Assembly: GCA_002687795.1 (NCBI GenBank)
Contig: NZBG01000017.1
Span: 1-12,118 of the forward strand
Direction: 5' to 3'
DNA: 12,118 bases
Source: Candidatus Woesearchaeota archaeon
Lineage (GTDB): Archaea; Nanobdellota; Nanobdellia; Woesearchaeales; GCA-2687795
Part shown: one piece after another, positions 5,377-12,080 of the stretch
Numbering within the stretch: position 1 is the first letter of the stretch
Layout of the letters: each line of letters begins with the position of its first letter
The notes under the pieces: model-generated
Seen by the model: the letters and a program-made list of their open reading frames with translations, nothing else
What the model was told of the DNA's origin: nothing
Databases searched by the model: none
Position numbers and translations under genes: made by a program

Positions 5377-5768
5377 AAAAAGAATTCACTTACAGAGGAA
5401 AAACATTGTCCGAGATAAATCAGTTGGGCACGAAAGAATTAGCCAGCCTGCTGCCCGCAAGGCAGAGAAGGTCATTGTTAAGGGGATTCACAGAACCTCA
5501 AAAAAGGCTGCTGGCAAAAATAAAGAAACAAAAAGAAGGCAAATACCAAAAAACAATCAAGACCCATTGCAGAGAGATGATCATACTGCCTGACATGATT
5601 GGGATGAACATACTTGTTTACAGCGGCAAGGTCTTCAACCCTGTTAACATACAGGAAAACATGATAGGCCATCTGCTGGGGGAATTTGTCCTGACAAGGA
5701 AAAAAGGAGAGCACTCAGCTCCGGGAGTTGGGGCAACCAGGTCAAGCGCAAGCGTATCAGTAAAATAA
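5373..5768 (+). CDS. rps19: Small-subunit ribosomal protein uS19
   Basis: A 131-residue archaeal uS19 with the N-terminal extension of that domain (KKEFTYRGKTLSEINQLGTKELASLLPARQRRSLLRGF, residues 2-39). The conserved core TIKTHCREMIILPDMIGMNILVYSGKVFNPVNIQENMIGHLLGEFVLTRKK follows, then HSAPGVGATRSSASVSVK. It binds 16S rRNA in the small-subunit head near the A site. It overlaps uL2 by ATGA, with a purine-rich GGCAGGAAG a few bases before the start. A longer ORF in another frame over this gene is a shadow. Confidence 0.96.
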   Translation: MKKEFTYRGKTLSEINQLGTKELASLLPARQRRSLLRGFTEPQKRLLAKIKKQKEGKYQKTIKTHCREMIILPDMIGMNILVYSGKVFNPVNIQENMIGHLLGEFVLTRKKGEHSAPGVGATRSSASVSVK

Positions 5769-5769
5769 A

Positions 5770-6198
5770 ATGCAAAAATACTCATTCAATTATAACAAAG
5801 AAAGCATGGCAAAAGCTCTCGGCAGTTCTTTGCCTATCTCAACGAAGCACAGCGCAGAGATATGCAAACTAATCAGGGGAATGAGCCTGACCAAAGCCAA
5901 AGAGCTGCTGGTAAAGGCAATCAGCAAACAGAAAGCCATACCTTTTAACAGGTTCAACATGGATTTGGGGCATAGAGCGGGCATGGGGCCCGGCAGGTAT
6001 CCTGTCAAAGCTTCCAAAGAGATATTGAATATATTAGAATCAGTGGAAAGCAATGCGCTCTCAAACGACATGAACAAAGAGAAGCTTATAATAGCCCATA
6101 TTAATGCCCAAAAGGCATCATCTCCCTGGCACTTTGGAAGGCAGAGGAGAAGAAAGATGAAAAGAACTCATATAGAGGTAATTGTGAAAGAAAAATGA
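5770..6198 (+). CDS. rpl22: Large-subunit ribosomal protein uL22
   Basis: 142 residues, archaeal type. Family features include SSLPISTKHSAEICKLIRGMSLTKAKELL (residues 19-47), PFNRFNMDLGHRAGMGPGRYPVKASKEIL (about 58-86), and the hairpin toward the tunnel, HINAQKASSPWHFGRQRRRKMKRTHIEVIV. uL22 contacts all domains of 23S rRNA and lines the exit tunnel with uL4. It begins one base after the uS19 stop (TAA-A-ATG) and overlaps uS3 by ATGA. Confidence 0.96.
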   Translation: MQKYSFNYNKESMAKALGSSLPISTKHSAEICKLIRGMSLTKAKELLVKAISKQKAIPFNRFNMDLGHRAGMGPGRYPVKASKEILNILESVESNALSNDMNKEKLIIAHINAQKASSPWHFGRQRRRKMKRTHIEVIVKEK

Positions 6199-6980
6199 TT
6201 GAAAGAAAGTTTGTTGCGCAAAAGACAAAGGAATTCCTTGTTCAGGAGTATATAGAAGAAAACCTAAAAAGAGTGGGCCATAGCCATACAAAGATTGTAA
6301 AAACCCCTCTGGGCGTAAAAGTTATTATCTATGCATCAAGGCCAGGCTTAATAGTGGGCAAAAAGGGCCAAAACATCAAAAAGCTGACAAATGCCATAAA
6401 GAAAAAATTTGACCTTGAAAACCCTCAGATAGAAATCAATGAAGTGGAAAACATAGGGTTAGACGCCCAGATTATAGCTGAAATGATAGCCAACTCACTA
6501 GAAAGATACGGCACATCCAAGTTTAAGGGAATAGGCCATAAAACAATGGCCAATGTCCTGGAAGCCGGCGCTTTAGGAGTGGAAATACTAATCTCAGGAA
6601 AGATTCCAAGCTCAAGAGCAAAAAGATGGAGATTTTACCAGGGATACCTGAAAAAGAGCGGGGATATAAGCCAGGAAGGTATAAAGAAAGCAACCACCTC
6701 CGCCCAGCTTAAATCAGGCACAGTAGGCATACAGGTTAAGATAATGCCCCCTGACATACAACTGCCTGATGAGGTTAAGCTAAAGGAAGAAATAACTGAA
6801 GAAGAGGAAGGCAGCGAAGAAGAAAAAGAGAAAAAGGAAGATGCCAAAGAATCTGGAGAAGAAAAGCCTGAAAAAGAGACTAAGAAAGAAACCAAAGAGA
6901 AAACTGAGAAAAAGGCAAAATCTAAGGAAACTAAGAAAGAAACTAAACAGGATAAGAAAAATGGCAATGCTAAAAAATAA
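6195..6980 (+). CDS. rps3: Small-subunit ribosomal protein uS3 with long charged tail
   Basis: 261 residues. The N-terminal type II KH domain includes RPGLIVGKKGQNIKKL with the GKKG loop at 55-58. The C-terminal S3 domain has VLEAGALGVEILISGKIPSSRAKRWRFYQGYLKKSG (about 121-156) and GTVGIQVKIMPPDIQLPD. uS3 lies at the mRNA entry of the small subunit and contributes to mRNA helicase activity. From about residue 198 onward the sequence is a low-complexity Glu/Lys/Thr tail (TEEEEGSEEEKEKKED, then ETKKETK-type repeats) of about 63 residues. Some archaeal uS3 proteins have acidic or charged tails; this one is long. The start overlaps uL22, and the end overlaps uL29 by 20 bases. Confidence 0.95.
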   Translation: MIERKFVAQKTKEFLVQEYIEENLKRVGHSHTKIVKTPLGVKVIIYASRPGLIVGKKGQNIKKLTNAIKKKFDLENPQIEINEVENIGLDAQIIAEMIANSLERYGTSKFKGIGHKTMANVLEAGALGVEILISGKIPSSRAKRWRFYQGYLKKSGDISQEGIKKATTSAQLKSGTVGIQVKIMPPDIQLPDEVKLKEEITEEEEGSEEEKEKKEDAKESGEEKPEKETKKETKEKTEKKAKSKETKKETKQDKKNGNAKK

Positions 6981-7182
6981 GGAACTAAGATCAATCAATC
7001 CAGGGGAATTAAAAACCAAATTAGATGAATTAAGGAAAGATTTAATCAAGCTCAATGTCCAGAAAAGTACTGGAACATCAGCTAAAAATCCTATGCAGAT
7101 AAAAGAAATAAGGAAAACAATAGCAAGGATACTTACCTTGCTTCATAAGAAAGAAAAAAATGGAGGAGGACTTAAAAAATAA
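6961..7182 (+). CDS. rpl29: Large-subunit ribosomal protein uL29
   Basis: 73 residues from ATG 6961, the normal size for this two-helix protein near the tunnel exit beside uL23. The core KNKELRSINPGELKTKLDELRKDLIKLNVQKSTGTSAKNPMQIKEIRKTIARILTLLHKK matches the family, including the KNPMQIKEIRKTIARI helix. I reject an upstream in-frame start at 6841 because the extra 40 residues only read the uS3 tail in another frame. ATG 6967 is an alternative, but MA-L openings are common in archaeal uL29. The coding region overlaps uS3 by 20 bases. Confidence 0.92.
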   Translation: MAMLKNKELRSINPGELKTKLDELRKDLIKLNVQKSTGTSAKNPMQIKEIRKTIARILTLLHKKEKNGGGLKK

Positions 7183-7185
7183 ACA

Positions 7186-7494
7186 ATGGGTGAAGTATGC
7201 GATACGTGTGGCTTACCAAAAGAGATCTGCGCATGCGAGAGCATTGCAAAAGAAAACCAGCAAATAATTGTAAAGACTGAGAAGAGAAAATTTGGAAAAG
7301 TAAACACATTGATTGGAGGAATTGACGGAAAAGAGATCGGCATGAAAGAGCTGACAAAGAAACTAAAAAGCCAGCTTGCTTGCGGAGGCACTATTAAGGA
7401 AGGAATAATTGAACTCCAGGGCGACCACAGGCAAAAGGCAAAAGAGATATTGATTCAGTCAGGATTTGCGCAGGAAACAATCATAATAAGGTAA
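7186..7494 (+). CDS. Translation initiation factor eIF1 (SUI1 family)
   Basis: A 102-residue SUI1/aIF1 protein. An N-terminal zinc-binding-like segment CDTCGLPKEICAC (residues 5-17) is followed by the SUI1 fold: IIVKTEKRKFGKVNTLIGGID, MKELTKKLKSQLACGGTIKEGIIELQGDHRQKAKEILIQSGF. aIF1 binds near the P site of the small subunit and enforces start-codon fidelity. Archaea often place this gene between uL29 and Rnp1/uS17, as here. It starts three bases after the uL29 stop. A purine-rich run at the uL29 3' end is too far upstream to be a clear ribosome-binding site. Confidence 0.94.
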   Translation: MGEVCDTCGLPKEICACESIAKENQQIIVKTEKRKFGKVNTLIGGIDGKEIGMKELTKKLKSQLACGGTIKEGIIELQGDHRQKAKEILIQSGFAQETIIIR

Positions 7495-7503
7495 GACATT
7501 AAG

Positions 7504-7608
7504 ATGAGTTTAACATCAAGGCTCAGGAAACAGGAGCTAATAGGCTTAAGAATAGTGCTCAAAGGCAAGCTCTTTACAAAGAGGCCTGAAGACAAAATCA
7601 AGGACTAA
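7504..7608 (+). pseudogene. Minimal Rnp1 (Rpp29)-like ORF, core missing
   Basis: A 34-codon ORF at the place where archaeal operons carry rnp1, the RNase P protein Rpp29/Pop4. The family is normally about 90-130 residues with an Sm-like beta barrel. Here QELIGLRI (residues 10-17) resembles the family opening (ELIG-L-V). GKLFTKRPEDKIKD (21-34) resembles its ending (G-L--RPEDR-K). The SLVG-EG--V-ET-NT barrel segments I expect between them are absent, as if lost in frame. It starts 9 bases after the eIF1 stop and joins uS17 by TAA-A-ATG. It could be a remnant, a reduced functional peptide, or an unrelated small protein kept for coupling. Similarity is from memory of the family, not from an alignment. 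Confidence 0.55.
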
Positions 7609-7609
7609 A

Positions 7610-8152
7610 ATGACAAAAAAGAAAACAACACTGAAAATCAAAGCGCCTGATAAGGACTGCAAAGACAGCAAATGCCCTTTCCATGGCAGCTTAAAAACCC
7701 GGGGAAGGGTCTTTGTAGGGGTAGTTACATCAAAAGATACGCACAGGACAGCTACTGTTGTATTTGAAAGGAAGGTTTATGTTCCTAAATATGAAAGATA
7801 TCTCAAAAAGAGATCAAAAATACATGTGCACAACCCGTCCTGCATTGATGCAAAGCCAGGAGATTTTGTCAAGATTGTTGAATGCAGGCCGCTAAGCAAA
7901 ACCAAGAAATTTGTAGCAATTGAAATGCTGGGCAAGGATATACTCTTCAAGCAGAAAGAAGAGGCATTGGAAAGCGCAAAGATAAAAGAGAAAAAGGAAG
8001 AAGACACACAGAAAGAAAAAGAAACTGAATCAAAAGAAGGAAAGAAACTTTCGAACGAAGGTGAGAAAGGTTTGGAAAAGGCGAAGACTTTTCAAAAAGA
8101 AAAGCCTGAAGAGAAAAAAGAGCAAGAAACTCAGAAGGAGAACAAAGAATGA
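7610..8152 (+). CDS. rps17: Small-subunit ribosomal protein uS17 with charged tail
   Basis: 180 residues, well above the usual archaeal length of about 110. The core has CPFHGSLKTRGRVFVGVVTSKDTHRTATVVFERKVYVPKYERYLKKRSKIHVHNPSCIDAKPGDFVKIVECRPLSKTKKFVAIEML (about residues 22-107). It is the OB-fold family that binds 16S rRNA early in small-subunit assembly. From about residue 112 a Lys/Glu-rich tail of about 69 residues follows with no visible domain. The ribosome-binding site for uL14 (GAAGGAG, 8134-8140) is encoded within this tail. It begins one base after the Rnp1-like ORF and overlaps uL14 by ATGA. Confidence 0.94.
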   Translation: MTKKKTTLKIKAPDKDCKDSKCPFHGSLKTRGRVFVGVVTSKDTHRTATVVFERKVYVPKYERYLKKRSKIHVHNPSCIDAKPGDFVKIVECRPLSKTKKFVAIEMLGKDILFKQKEEALESAKIKEKKEEDTQKEKETESKEGKKLSNEGEKGLEKAKTFQKEKPEEKKEQETQKENKE

Positions 8153-8553
8153 AATCCCTAAGTTTTAGGATCACAAAAGCCCTTCCGATGGGTACAGTAA
8201 TCAAAACCTGCGATAACTCAGGTGCCAGGCTGATAAGGATATTTTCAGTGGTGGGCGCAAAAACAGTCAAAGGCAGAATACCTGCAGCAGGTGTAAGCGA
8301 CCTTGTGTTCGCATCTGTCAAAAGAGGCAGCCCTGAGATGAAAAAACAAAAGGTTTACGCAGTCATAGTCAGGCAAAGAAAAGAATACAAACGGCCTGAC
8401 GGCACAAGGCTAAAATTTGAAGACAACTCAGCGGTTGTGCTGAAAGATGAAAAAAGCGGCAGCCCAAAAGGCACAATAATCAAAGGTCCTGTGGCAAAAG
8501 AAGTATGCGACAGATGGCCTGGAATAGCTAAGATAGCTAACATAGTTGTATAA
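8149..8553 (+). CDS. rpl14: Large-subunit ribosomal protein uL14
   Basis: 134 residues. Family features: ALPMGTVIKTCDNSGARLIRIFSVVGAKTVKGRIPAAGVSDLVFASVKRGSPEMKKQKVYAVIVRQRKEYKRPDGTRLKFEDNSAVVLKDEKSGSPKGTIIKGPVAKEVCDRWPGIAKIANIVV. The KTCDNSGA, RQRKEYKRPDGTRLKFEDNSAV and GPVAKE-----P-IA--A segments are diagnostic. uL14 contacts the small subunit at an inter-subunit bridge. A clear ribosome-binding site GAAGGAG lies 8 bases before the start, and the gene overlaps uS17 by ATGA. Confidence 0.97.
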   Translation: MKSLSFRITKALPMGTVIKTCDNSGARLIRIFSVVGAKTVKGRIPAAGVSDLVFASVKRGSPEMKKQKVYAVIVRQRKEYKRPDGTRLKFEDNSAVVLKDEKSGSPKGTIIKGPVAKEVCDRWPGIAKIANIVV

Positions 8554-8568
8554 TCAAAGGAGTAAAAA

Positions 8569-8955
8569 TTGAAAAATAAATGGTCAGCAAACTGGAAATC
8601 CAGCAAACAGCCAAGAAAGCAAAGGAAATATAGAATTAACGCTCCTCTCCATATAAAACAGAAGTTTGTAAATGCCCACCTATCCAAAGAGTTAAAGAAA
8701 AAACACAGCAGAAGGGCCTTGGCCCTCAGAAAAGGGGATAAAATAAAAATTGCAAGGGGGCAGTTCAAAGGCAAAACAGGAAAAGTTGACAAAATAAACC
8801 TGAGCAATTACAGGGTTTATGTAACCGACATAATGGTCGCAAAAAAGGATGGCACAAAGGCATTCTTCCCTTTGCATCCCTCTAACCTCATAATCACAGA
8901 ACTCATACTGGAGGACAAGAAAAGGCAGAAAATACTTGACAGAAAAAACAAATAA
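8569..8955 (+). CDS. rpl24: Large-subunit ribosomal protein uL24
   Basis: 128 residues. SKQPRKQRKYRINAPLHIKQKFVNAHLSKELKKKHSRRALALRKGDKIKIARGQFKGKTGKVDKINLSNYRVYVTDI is the archaeal L24 signature, including the KOW motif (about residues 54-80). It assists early folding of 23S rRNA and lies near the tunnel exit. The start is TTG: AAAGGAG (8556-8562) lies 6 bases upstream, and no in-frame ATG precedes the conserved core. The first 12 residues (MKNKWSANWKSS) form a slightly longer N-terminus than usual. It joins eS4 by TAA-A-ATG. Confidence 0.94.
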   Translation: MKNKWSANWKSSKQPRKQRKYRINAPLHIKQKFVNAHLSKELKKKHSRRALALRKGDKIKIARGQFKGKTGKVDKINLSNYRVYVTDIMVAKKDGTKAFFPLHPSNLIITELILEDKKRQKILDRKNK

Positions 8956-8956
8956 A

Positions 8957-9649
8957 ATGGTAAAAAGACATCTGAAAAGGACAACGGTATCAAGGTCATG
9001 GAGAATTCTGAAAAAGGAGAACAAGTTTATTGTCAGGCCAATGCCCGGAGCGCATGGCTTCTCTCTAGGGATCCCTATAGGCATTGTGCTAAGGGACATG
9101 CTAAAGCTGGCCAACACCATGAGAGAAGTGAAATACCTACTGAACAACCAGAAAATTCTGGTGGATAACATAAGAAGAAAAGAACCACATTTCATTATAG
9201 GCTTTATGGACACATTATTAATGCCCTTAACAAAAAAATCCTTCAGGATGCTTATCAACAAAAAAGGAGAACTATGCCTTAAACCTATACAGGAATCAGA
9301 AGCGGGCATCAAGCCATGCAGGATTATCGGCAAAACCATGCTCAAAAACAAGAAGGTTCAGATCAACCTGGGAGACAGCAGGAATATCATTGTTGATAAG
9401 GCTGAATATAAAACCGGCGACTCATTAATAATAGAGCTTCCTTCGCAAAAGGTCAAGGAGCATATAAAGCTGGACAAAGGCTGTGTTATCTTCTTAACAG
9501 GCGGGAAGCATGTTGGCGAGACAGGGAAAGTCGTTGATGTAAAGGAAAACAAGGTTGTCTACAAGCTAAAATCAGATGAACAATATGAATCATTCAAACA
9601 CTATGTATTTGCCATAGGCAAAGATAAGCCGGGCATAACATTAGAATAA
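8957..9649 (+). CDS. rps4e: Small-subunit ribosomal protein eS4
   Basis: 230 residues, archaeal/eukaryotic-specific family. The N-terminus KRHLKRTTVSRSWRILKKENKFIVRPMPGAHGFSLGIPI matches the S4e N-terminal domain. An S4-type RNA-binding segment (TMREVKYLLNNQKILVDN), the central S4e domain (FRMLINKKGELCLKPI, KPCRIIGKTMLKNKKVQINLGDSRNI) and a C-terminal KOW motif (FLTGGKHVGETGKVVDV) follow. I chose ATG 8957 over an upstream in-frame TTG (8936), because family proteins begin close to this KRHLKR segment and the TAA-A-ATG junction recurs in the operon. The small-subunit role is established for the family; no anomaly is visible. Confidence 0.95.
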   Translation: MVKRHLKRTTVSRSWRILKKENKFIVRPMPGAHGFSLGIPIGIVLRDMLKLANTMREVKYLLNNQKILVDNIRRKEPHFIIGFMDTLLMPLTKKSFRMLINKKGELCLKPIQESEAGIKPCRIIGKTMLKNKKVQINLGDSRNIIVDKAEYKTGDSLIIELPSQKVKEHIKLDKGCVIFLTGGKHVGETGKVVDVKENKVVYKLKSDEQYESFKHYVFAIGKDKPGITLE

Positions 9650-9661
9650 TAGGAAATTAAA

Positions 9662-10207
9662 ATGACAGAACAGCAAACCAAAGAAAACAAGGCAAACCCC
9701 ATGAGGAAACTGAAAATAGACAAGGTCACGCTGAACATAGGCGCAGGGAAAGACCAGGCTGTTCTAGACAAAGGGCTCAAACTAATTGAACACATAACAG
9801 GCACTAAAGCTGTGCAGACAGTAACCCAAAAAAGAATACCTGACTGGGGAATCAGGCCAGGCCTTCCAATTGGGTGCAAGCTTACTCTCCGGGGAAAAAA
9901 GGCTATTGAACTATTAAACATCCTCTTAGGAGGCATAGAGCACAGGATGAATGAAAAACAGTTTGACGATAAAGGCAACGTATCCTTTGGCATTAAAGAA
10001 TATATTGACATACCAGACGTAAAATACAGCCCGGACATACCTTTAATGGGTTTGAGCGTATGTATATCACTAAAAAGGGCAGGGTTCAGAATCAAGGAAA
10101 GAAGAATCACTAAAAGAAAAATAGGAAAAAAGCATATGATAACAAAAGAAGAAGCAATAAGCTTCATCAAGAGCAAATTTAATGTTAAAATGGGTGAGGA
10201 TGAATGA
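9662..10207 (+). CDS. rpl5: Large-subunit ribosomal protein uL5
   Basis: 181 residues. Archaeal uL5 signature: NPMRKLKIDKVTLNIGAGKDQAVLDKGLKLIEHITGTKAVQTVTQKRIPDWGIRPGLPIGCKLTLRGKKAIELL, then GNVSFGIKEYIDIPDVKYSPDIPLMGLSVCISLKRAGFRIKERR. uL5 binds 5S rRNA with uL18 and forms the central protuberance, contacting P-site tRNA. An AGGAAAT run about 8 bases before the ATG may help initiation. It starts 12 bases after eS4 and overlaps uS14 by ATGA. Confidence 0.96.
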   Translation: MTEQQTKENKANPMRKLKIDKVTLNIGAGKDQAVLDKGLKLIEHITGTKAVQTVTQKRIPDWGIRPGLPIGCKLTLRGKKAIELLNILLGGIEHRMNEKQFDDKGNVSFGIKEYIDIPDVKYSPDIPLMGLSVCISLKRAGFRIKERRITKRKIGKKHMITKEEAISFIKSKFNVKMGEDE

Positions 10208-10434
10208 CTGCAAGCGACCATAGGAAGATGATAAAGCAGCTGAAGGTTAAGCCAGTTATACTGCAGAAATATCTGAAGTTTAACGCGCCAAAAAAGAGGA
10301 GCTGCGGCTTTAGCCTAAAAAGATGCAGAAGATGCGGAAGAACCAAAGCCCATATAGGCAAATATAACCTGCACTTCTGTAGGCAATGCTTCAGGGAAAT
10401 AGCCCAAAAGATTGGGTTCAAAAAATACAGCTGA
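10204..10434 (+). CDS. rps14: Small-subunit ribosomal protein uS14 (zinc type)
   Basis: 76 residues. The C-terminal part has the zinc ribbon CRRCGRTKAHIGKYNLHFCRQCFREIAQKIGFKKY, with two CXXC pairs. This is the archaeal/short bacterial uS14 that sits in the small-subunit head near uS3 and uS10. Archaeal members are often about 50-57 residues; here about 20 extra N-terminal residues (MTASDHRKMIKQLKVKPVIL) precede KYLKFNAPKKRSCG. Internal ATGs exist (codon 9), but the ATGA overlap with uL5 supports the longer start. It ends one base before the in-frame GTG of uS8. Confidence 0.94.
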   Translation: MTASDHRKMIKQLKVKPVILQKYLKFNAPKKRSCGFSLKRCRRCGRTKAHIGKYNLHFCRQCFREIAQKIGFKKYS

Positions 10435-10443
10435 GTGATAAAA

Positions 10444-10836
10444 ATGTCAATGAACGATCCATTAGCAAACGTGTTGTCAAAAATAATGAACGCTGAGAAC
10501 AGGGAAAGGAGCGAATGCATAATCAAACCAGTCTCAAAACTAATCAAAAAGGTTCTGGAAATACTAAGCGATGAAGGCTATATAGGAGAGGTTAAGGAAA
10601 TTGAAGACAATAAAGGAAACATGCTCCAGGTAGCTCTACTTGGGAAAATCAACAAGCTCAATGTTATAAAGCCAAGGTTCTTTGTTAAAAAGGATGGCTA
10701 TGAAAAATTTGAGAAAAGATACCTTCCCTCCAATGACTTTGGAGTTTTGATTGTATCAACCCCTTCAGGCTTAAAAACCAATAAGGAAGCTGAGAAGAAA
10801 GAAACAGGGGGAAGACTGATAGCTTATGTATATTGA
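10444..10836 (+). CDS. rps8: Small-subunit ribosomal protein uS8
   Basis: 130 residues from ATG 10444, exactly the common archaeal length. NDPLANVLSKIMNAENRERSECIIKPVSKLIKKVLEILSDEGYIGEVKEIEDNKGNMLQVALLGKINKLNVIKPRF is typical, as is the C-terminal DFGVLIVSTPSGLKTNKEAEKKETGGRLIAYVY with the STPSGL motif. uS8 nucleates the 16S central domain. I prefer ATG 10444 to GTG 10435 because MSMNDPLAN matches family N-termini; ATG at 10450 is a further alternative. It lies 9 bases after the uS14 stop. Confidence 0.95.
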   Translation: MSMNDPLANVLSKIMNAENRERSECIIKPVSKLIKKVLEILSDEGYIGEVKEIEDNKGNMLQVALLGKINKLNVIKPRFFVKKDGYEKFEKRYLPSNDFGVLIVSTPSGLKTNKEAEKKETGGRLIAYVY

Positions 10837-10851
10837 TGCTCTTAATGTAAA

Positions 10852-11403
10852 ATGAGACCTGAAAACATAGAAGAAAAGATAGAAATTCCAAAAGGGATAA
10901 ATGCTGCCTTAGATAGAAATACCCTTATACTAAAGGCTGACAAAGGCGAGCTAAAACGGAAACTGCTCAGCAAGACAGTCAACTTTTCCATAGAAAGCAA
11001 CGCAGTAAAATTAGCAGCAAACAAGCCTTCAAAGAGAGAAAAGAAGATTATAGGCACTTTCAAGGTGCACATAAAAAATATGATAAAAGGCTTAACAGAA
11101 GGGCATGTGTACAAGCTAAAAGTGTGCTCAAGCCATTTTCCTATGACGGTCTCGGTAAGCAATAACGAGTTTATTATCAAAAACTTTTTTGGGGAAACCA
11201 GCCCAAGAAAACTCAAAATTACAGAAGGGGTTGAAGTAAAAGTTGAAGGAGAGATAATCACAGTAAACTCCATCAACAAAGAGCATGCTGCCCAGACAGC
11301 AGGATCCATTGAAAACCTGACAAGAAGGGTTAATTTTGACAGAAGGGTCTATATGGACGGGATATATATAACAGAAAAAGACGGAAAAGAGATAAAACTA
11401 TGA
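10852..11403 (+). CDS. rpl6: Large-subunit ribosomal protein uL6
   Basis: 183 residues with the two repeated uL6 domains: EIEIPKGINAALDRNTLILKADKGELKRKLLSKTVNF, then IIGTFKVHIKNMIKGLTEGHVYKLKVCSSHFPMTVSVSNNEFIIKNFFGETSPRKLKITEGVEVKVEGEIITVNSINKEHAAQTAGSIENLTRR, and the terminal FDRRVYMDGIYITEK. The protein lies near the factor-binding/GTPase centre at the base of the stalk. It starts 15 bases after the uS8 stop with no clear ribosome-binding site and overlaps eL32 by ATGA. Confidence 0.96.
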   Translation: MRPENIEEKIEIPKGINAALDRNTLILKADKGELKRKLLSKTVNFSIESNAVKLAANKPSKREKKIIGTFKVHIKNMIKGLTEGHVYKLKVCSSHFPMTVSVSNNEFIIKNFFGETSPRKLKITEGVEVKVEGEIITVNSINKEHAAQTAGSIENLTRRVNFDRRVYMDGIYITEKDGKEIKL

Positions 11404-12017
11404 AAGACGCCAAAGAGATGCTAAAGCATAGAAAGATGCTAAAGATAAAAAAGCCTTCCTTTATCAGGCAGAACACCCTAAAAAAAAGGTTAGACATAAA
11501 ATGGAGAAAGCCCAAAGGCCTGCACTCTAAGATGAGGCGCAGCCTTAAAGGCCATAAAAGGATTGTCAGAGAAGGCTACAAATCGCCTGTCTTAGTGAAA
11601 TCCCTTGACAGGACAGGCCTGAAAATAGTTTTCGTGGGCAATATAAAAGAATTAGGCAGGGTTGATAAAGATACTGAATCAGTAGTTATCAGAAAAACAG
11701 TGGGGCTAAGAAAAAAGATTGAACTGCTAAAGAAGGCTAAAGAGTTATCCCTTATAATCTCAAACATAAAAAATATTCCCTTTTTCCTTGCAGAAGCTGA
11801 AAAACGGTTAAAAGAAAGAAAAGAAAACAAAGAGAAAAAGCTAAAGCAACAGAAAGAGAAAGAAAAGGAGAAAGAAAAGAAAGGCGAGAAAAAGGAAAAA
11901 GGCAAAGAAGCGGAAAAGAAAAAAGAAGAATCAGACACTGAGCTTGCTGAAAGAATAGAGAAAGAAGAATCCGAGCAAAAAAAAGAGAAAGATAAAGTAT
12001 TAACAAAGAAACAATAA
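11400..12017 (+). CDS. rpl32e: Large-subunit ribosomal protein eL32 with charged tail
   Basis: 205 residues. The core FIRQNTLKKRLDIKWRKPKGLHSKMRRSLKGHKRIVREGYKSPVLVKSLDRTGLKIVFVGNIKELGRVDKDTESVVIRKTVGLRKKIELLKKAKELSLIISNI (about residues 21-123) is clear archaeal/eukaryotic eL32, usually about 130 residues in total. From about residue 134 a Lys/Glu-rich tail of about 70 residues follows (for example QKEKEKEKEKKGEKKEK), probably a single helix or a disordered segment. It overlaps uL6 by ATGA. In many archaea eL19 follows at once; here the stop is followed by a strong hairpin instead. Confidence 0.94.
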   Translation: MKDAKEMLKHRKMLKIKKPSFIRQNTLKKRLDIKWRKPKGLHSKMRRSLKGHKRIVREGYKSPVLVKSLDRTGLKIVFVGNIKELGRVDKDTESVVIRKTVGLRKKIELLKKAKELSLIISNIKNIPFFLAEAEKRLKERKENKEKKLKQQKEKEKEKEKKGEKKEKGKEAEKKKEESDTELAERIEKEESEQKKEKDKVLTKKQ

Positions 12018-12026
12018 AATGAACCT

Positions 12027-12046
12027 CCCCGCACTAAAGTGCGGGG
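12027..12046 (+). terminator. Strong GC hairpin after eL32
   Basis: CCCCGCAC (12027-12034) and GTGCGGGG (12039-12046) pair perfectly around a TAAA loop, 10 bases after the eL32 stop. It is far stronger than anything inside the operon. It could end or attenuate transcription, although no T tract follows. Alternatively it is the terminal hairpin of a mobile element reading from the other strand. Confidence 0.45.
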
Positions 12047-12058
12047 TATCATATTAAG

Positions 12059-12080
12059 CAAAGGAAGTAACTTTCCTTTG
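12059..12080. repeat. Second hairpin in the window tail
   Basis: CAAAGGAA (12059-12066) and TTCCTTTG (12073-12080) pair perfectly around GTAACT; G-T and A-T pairs can extend it outward. A short ATCC-TTG-GGAT hairpin follows at 12101-12111. The 12018-12118 stretch has no convincing gene. Confidence 0.5.

Noticed and set aside
6841..6960. A longer uL29 start giving 113 residues.
   Set aside because: The extra segment is the uS3 tail read in another frame; uL29 family length fits ATG 6961.
12019..12057. A 12-codon ORF (MNLPALKCGVSY) after eL32 with the TAA-A-ATG junction.
   Set aside because: It is very short and lies over a perfect hairpin, so I do not call it a gene.
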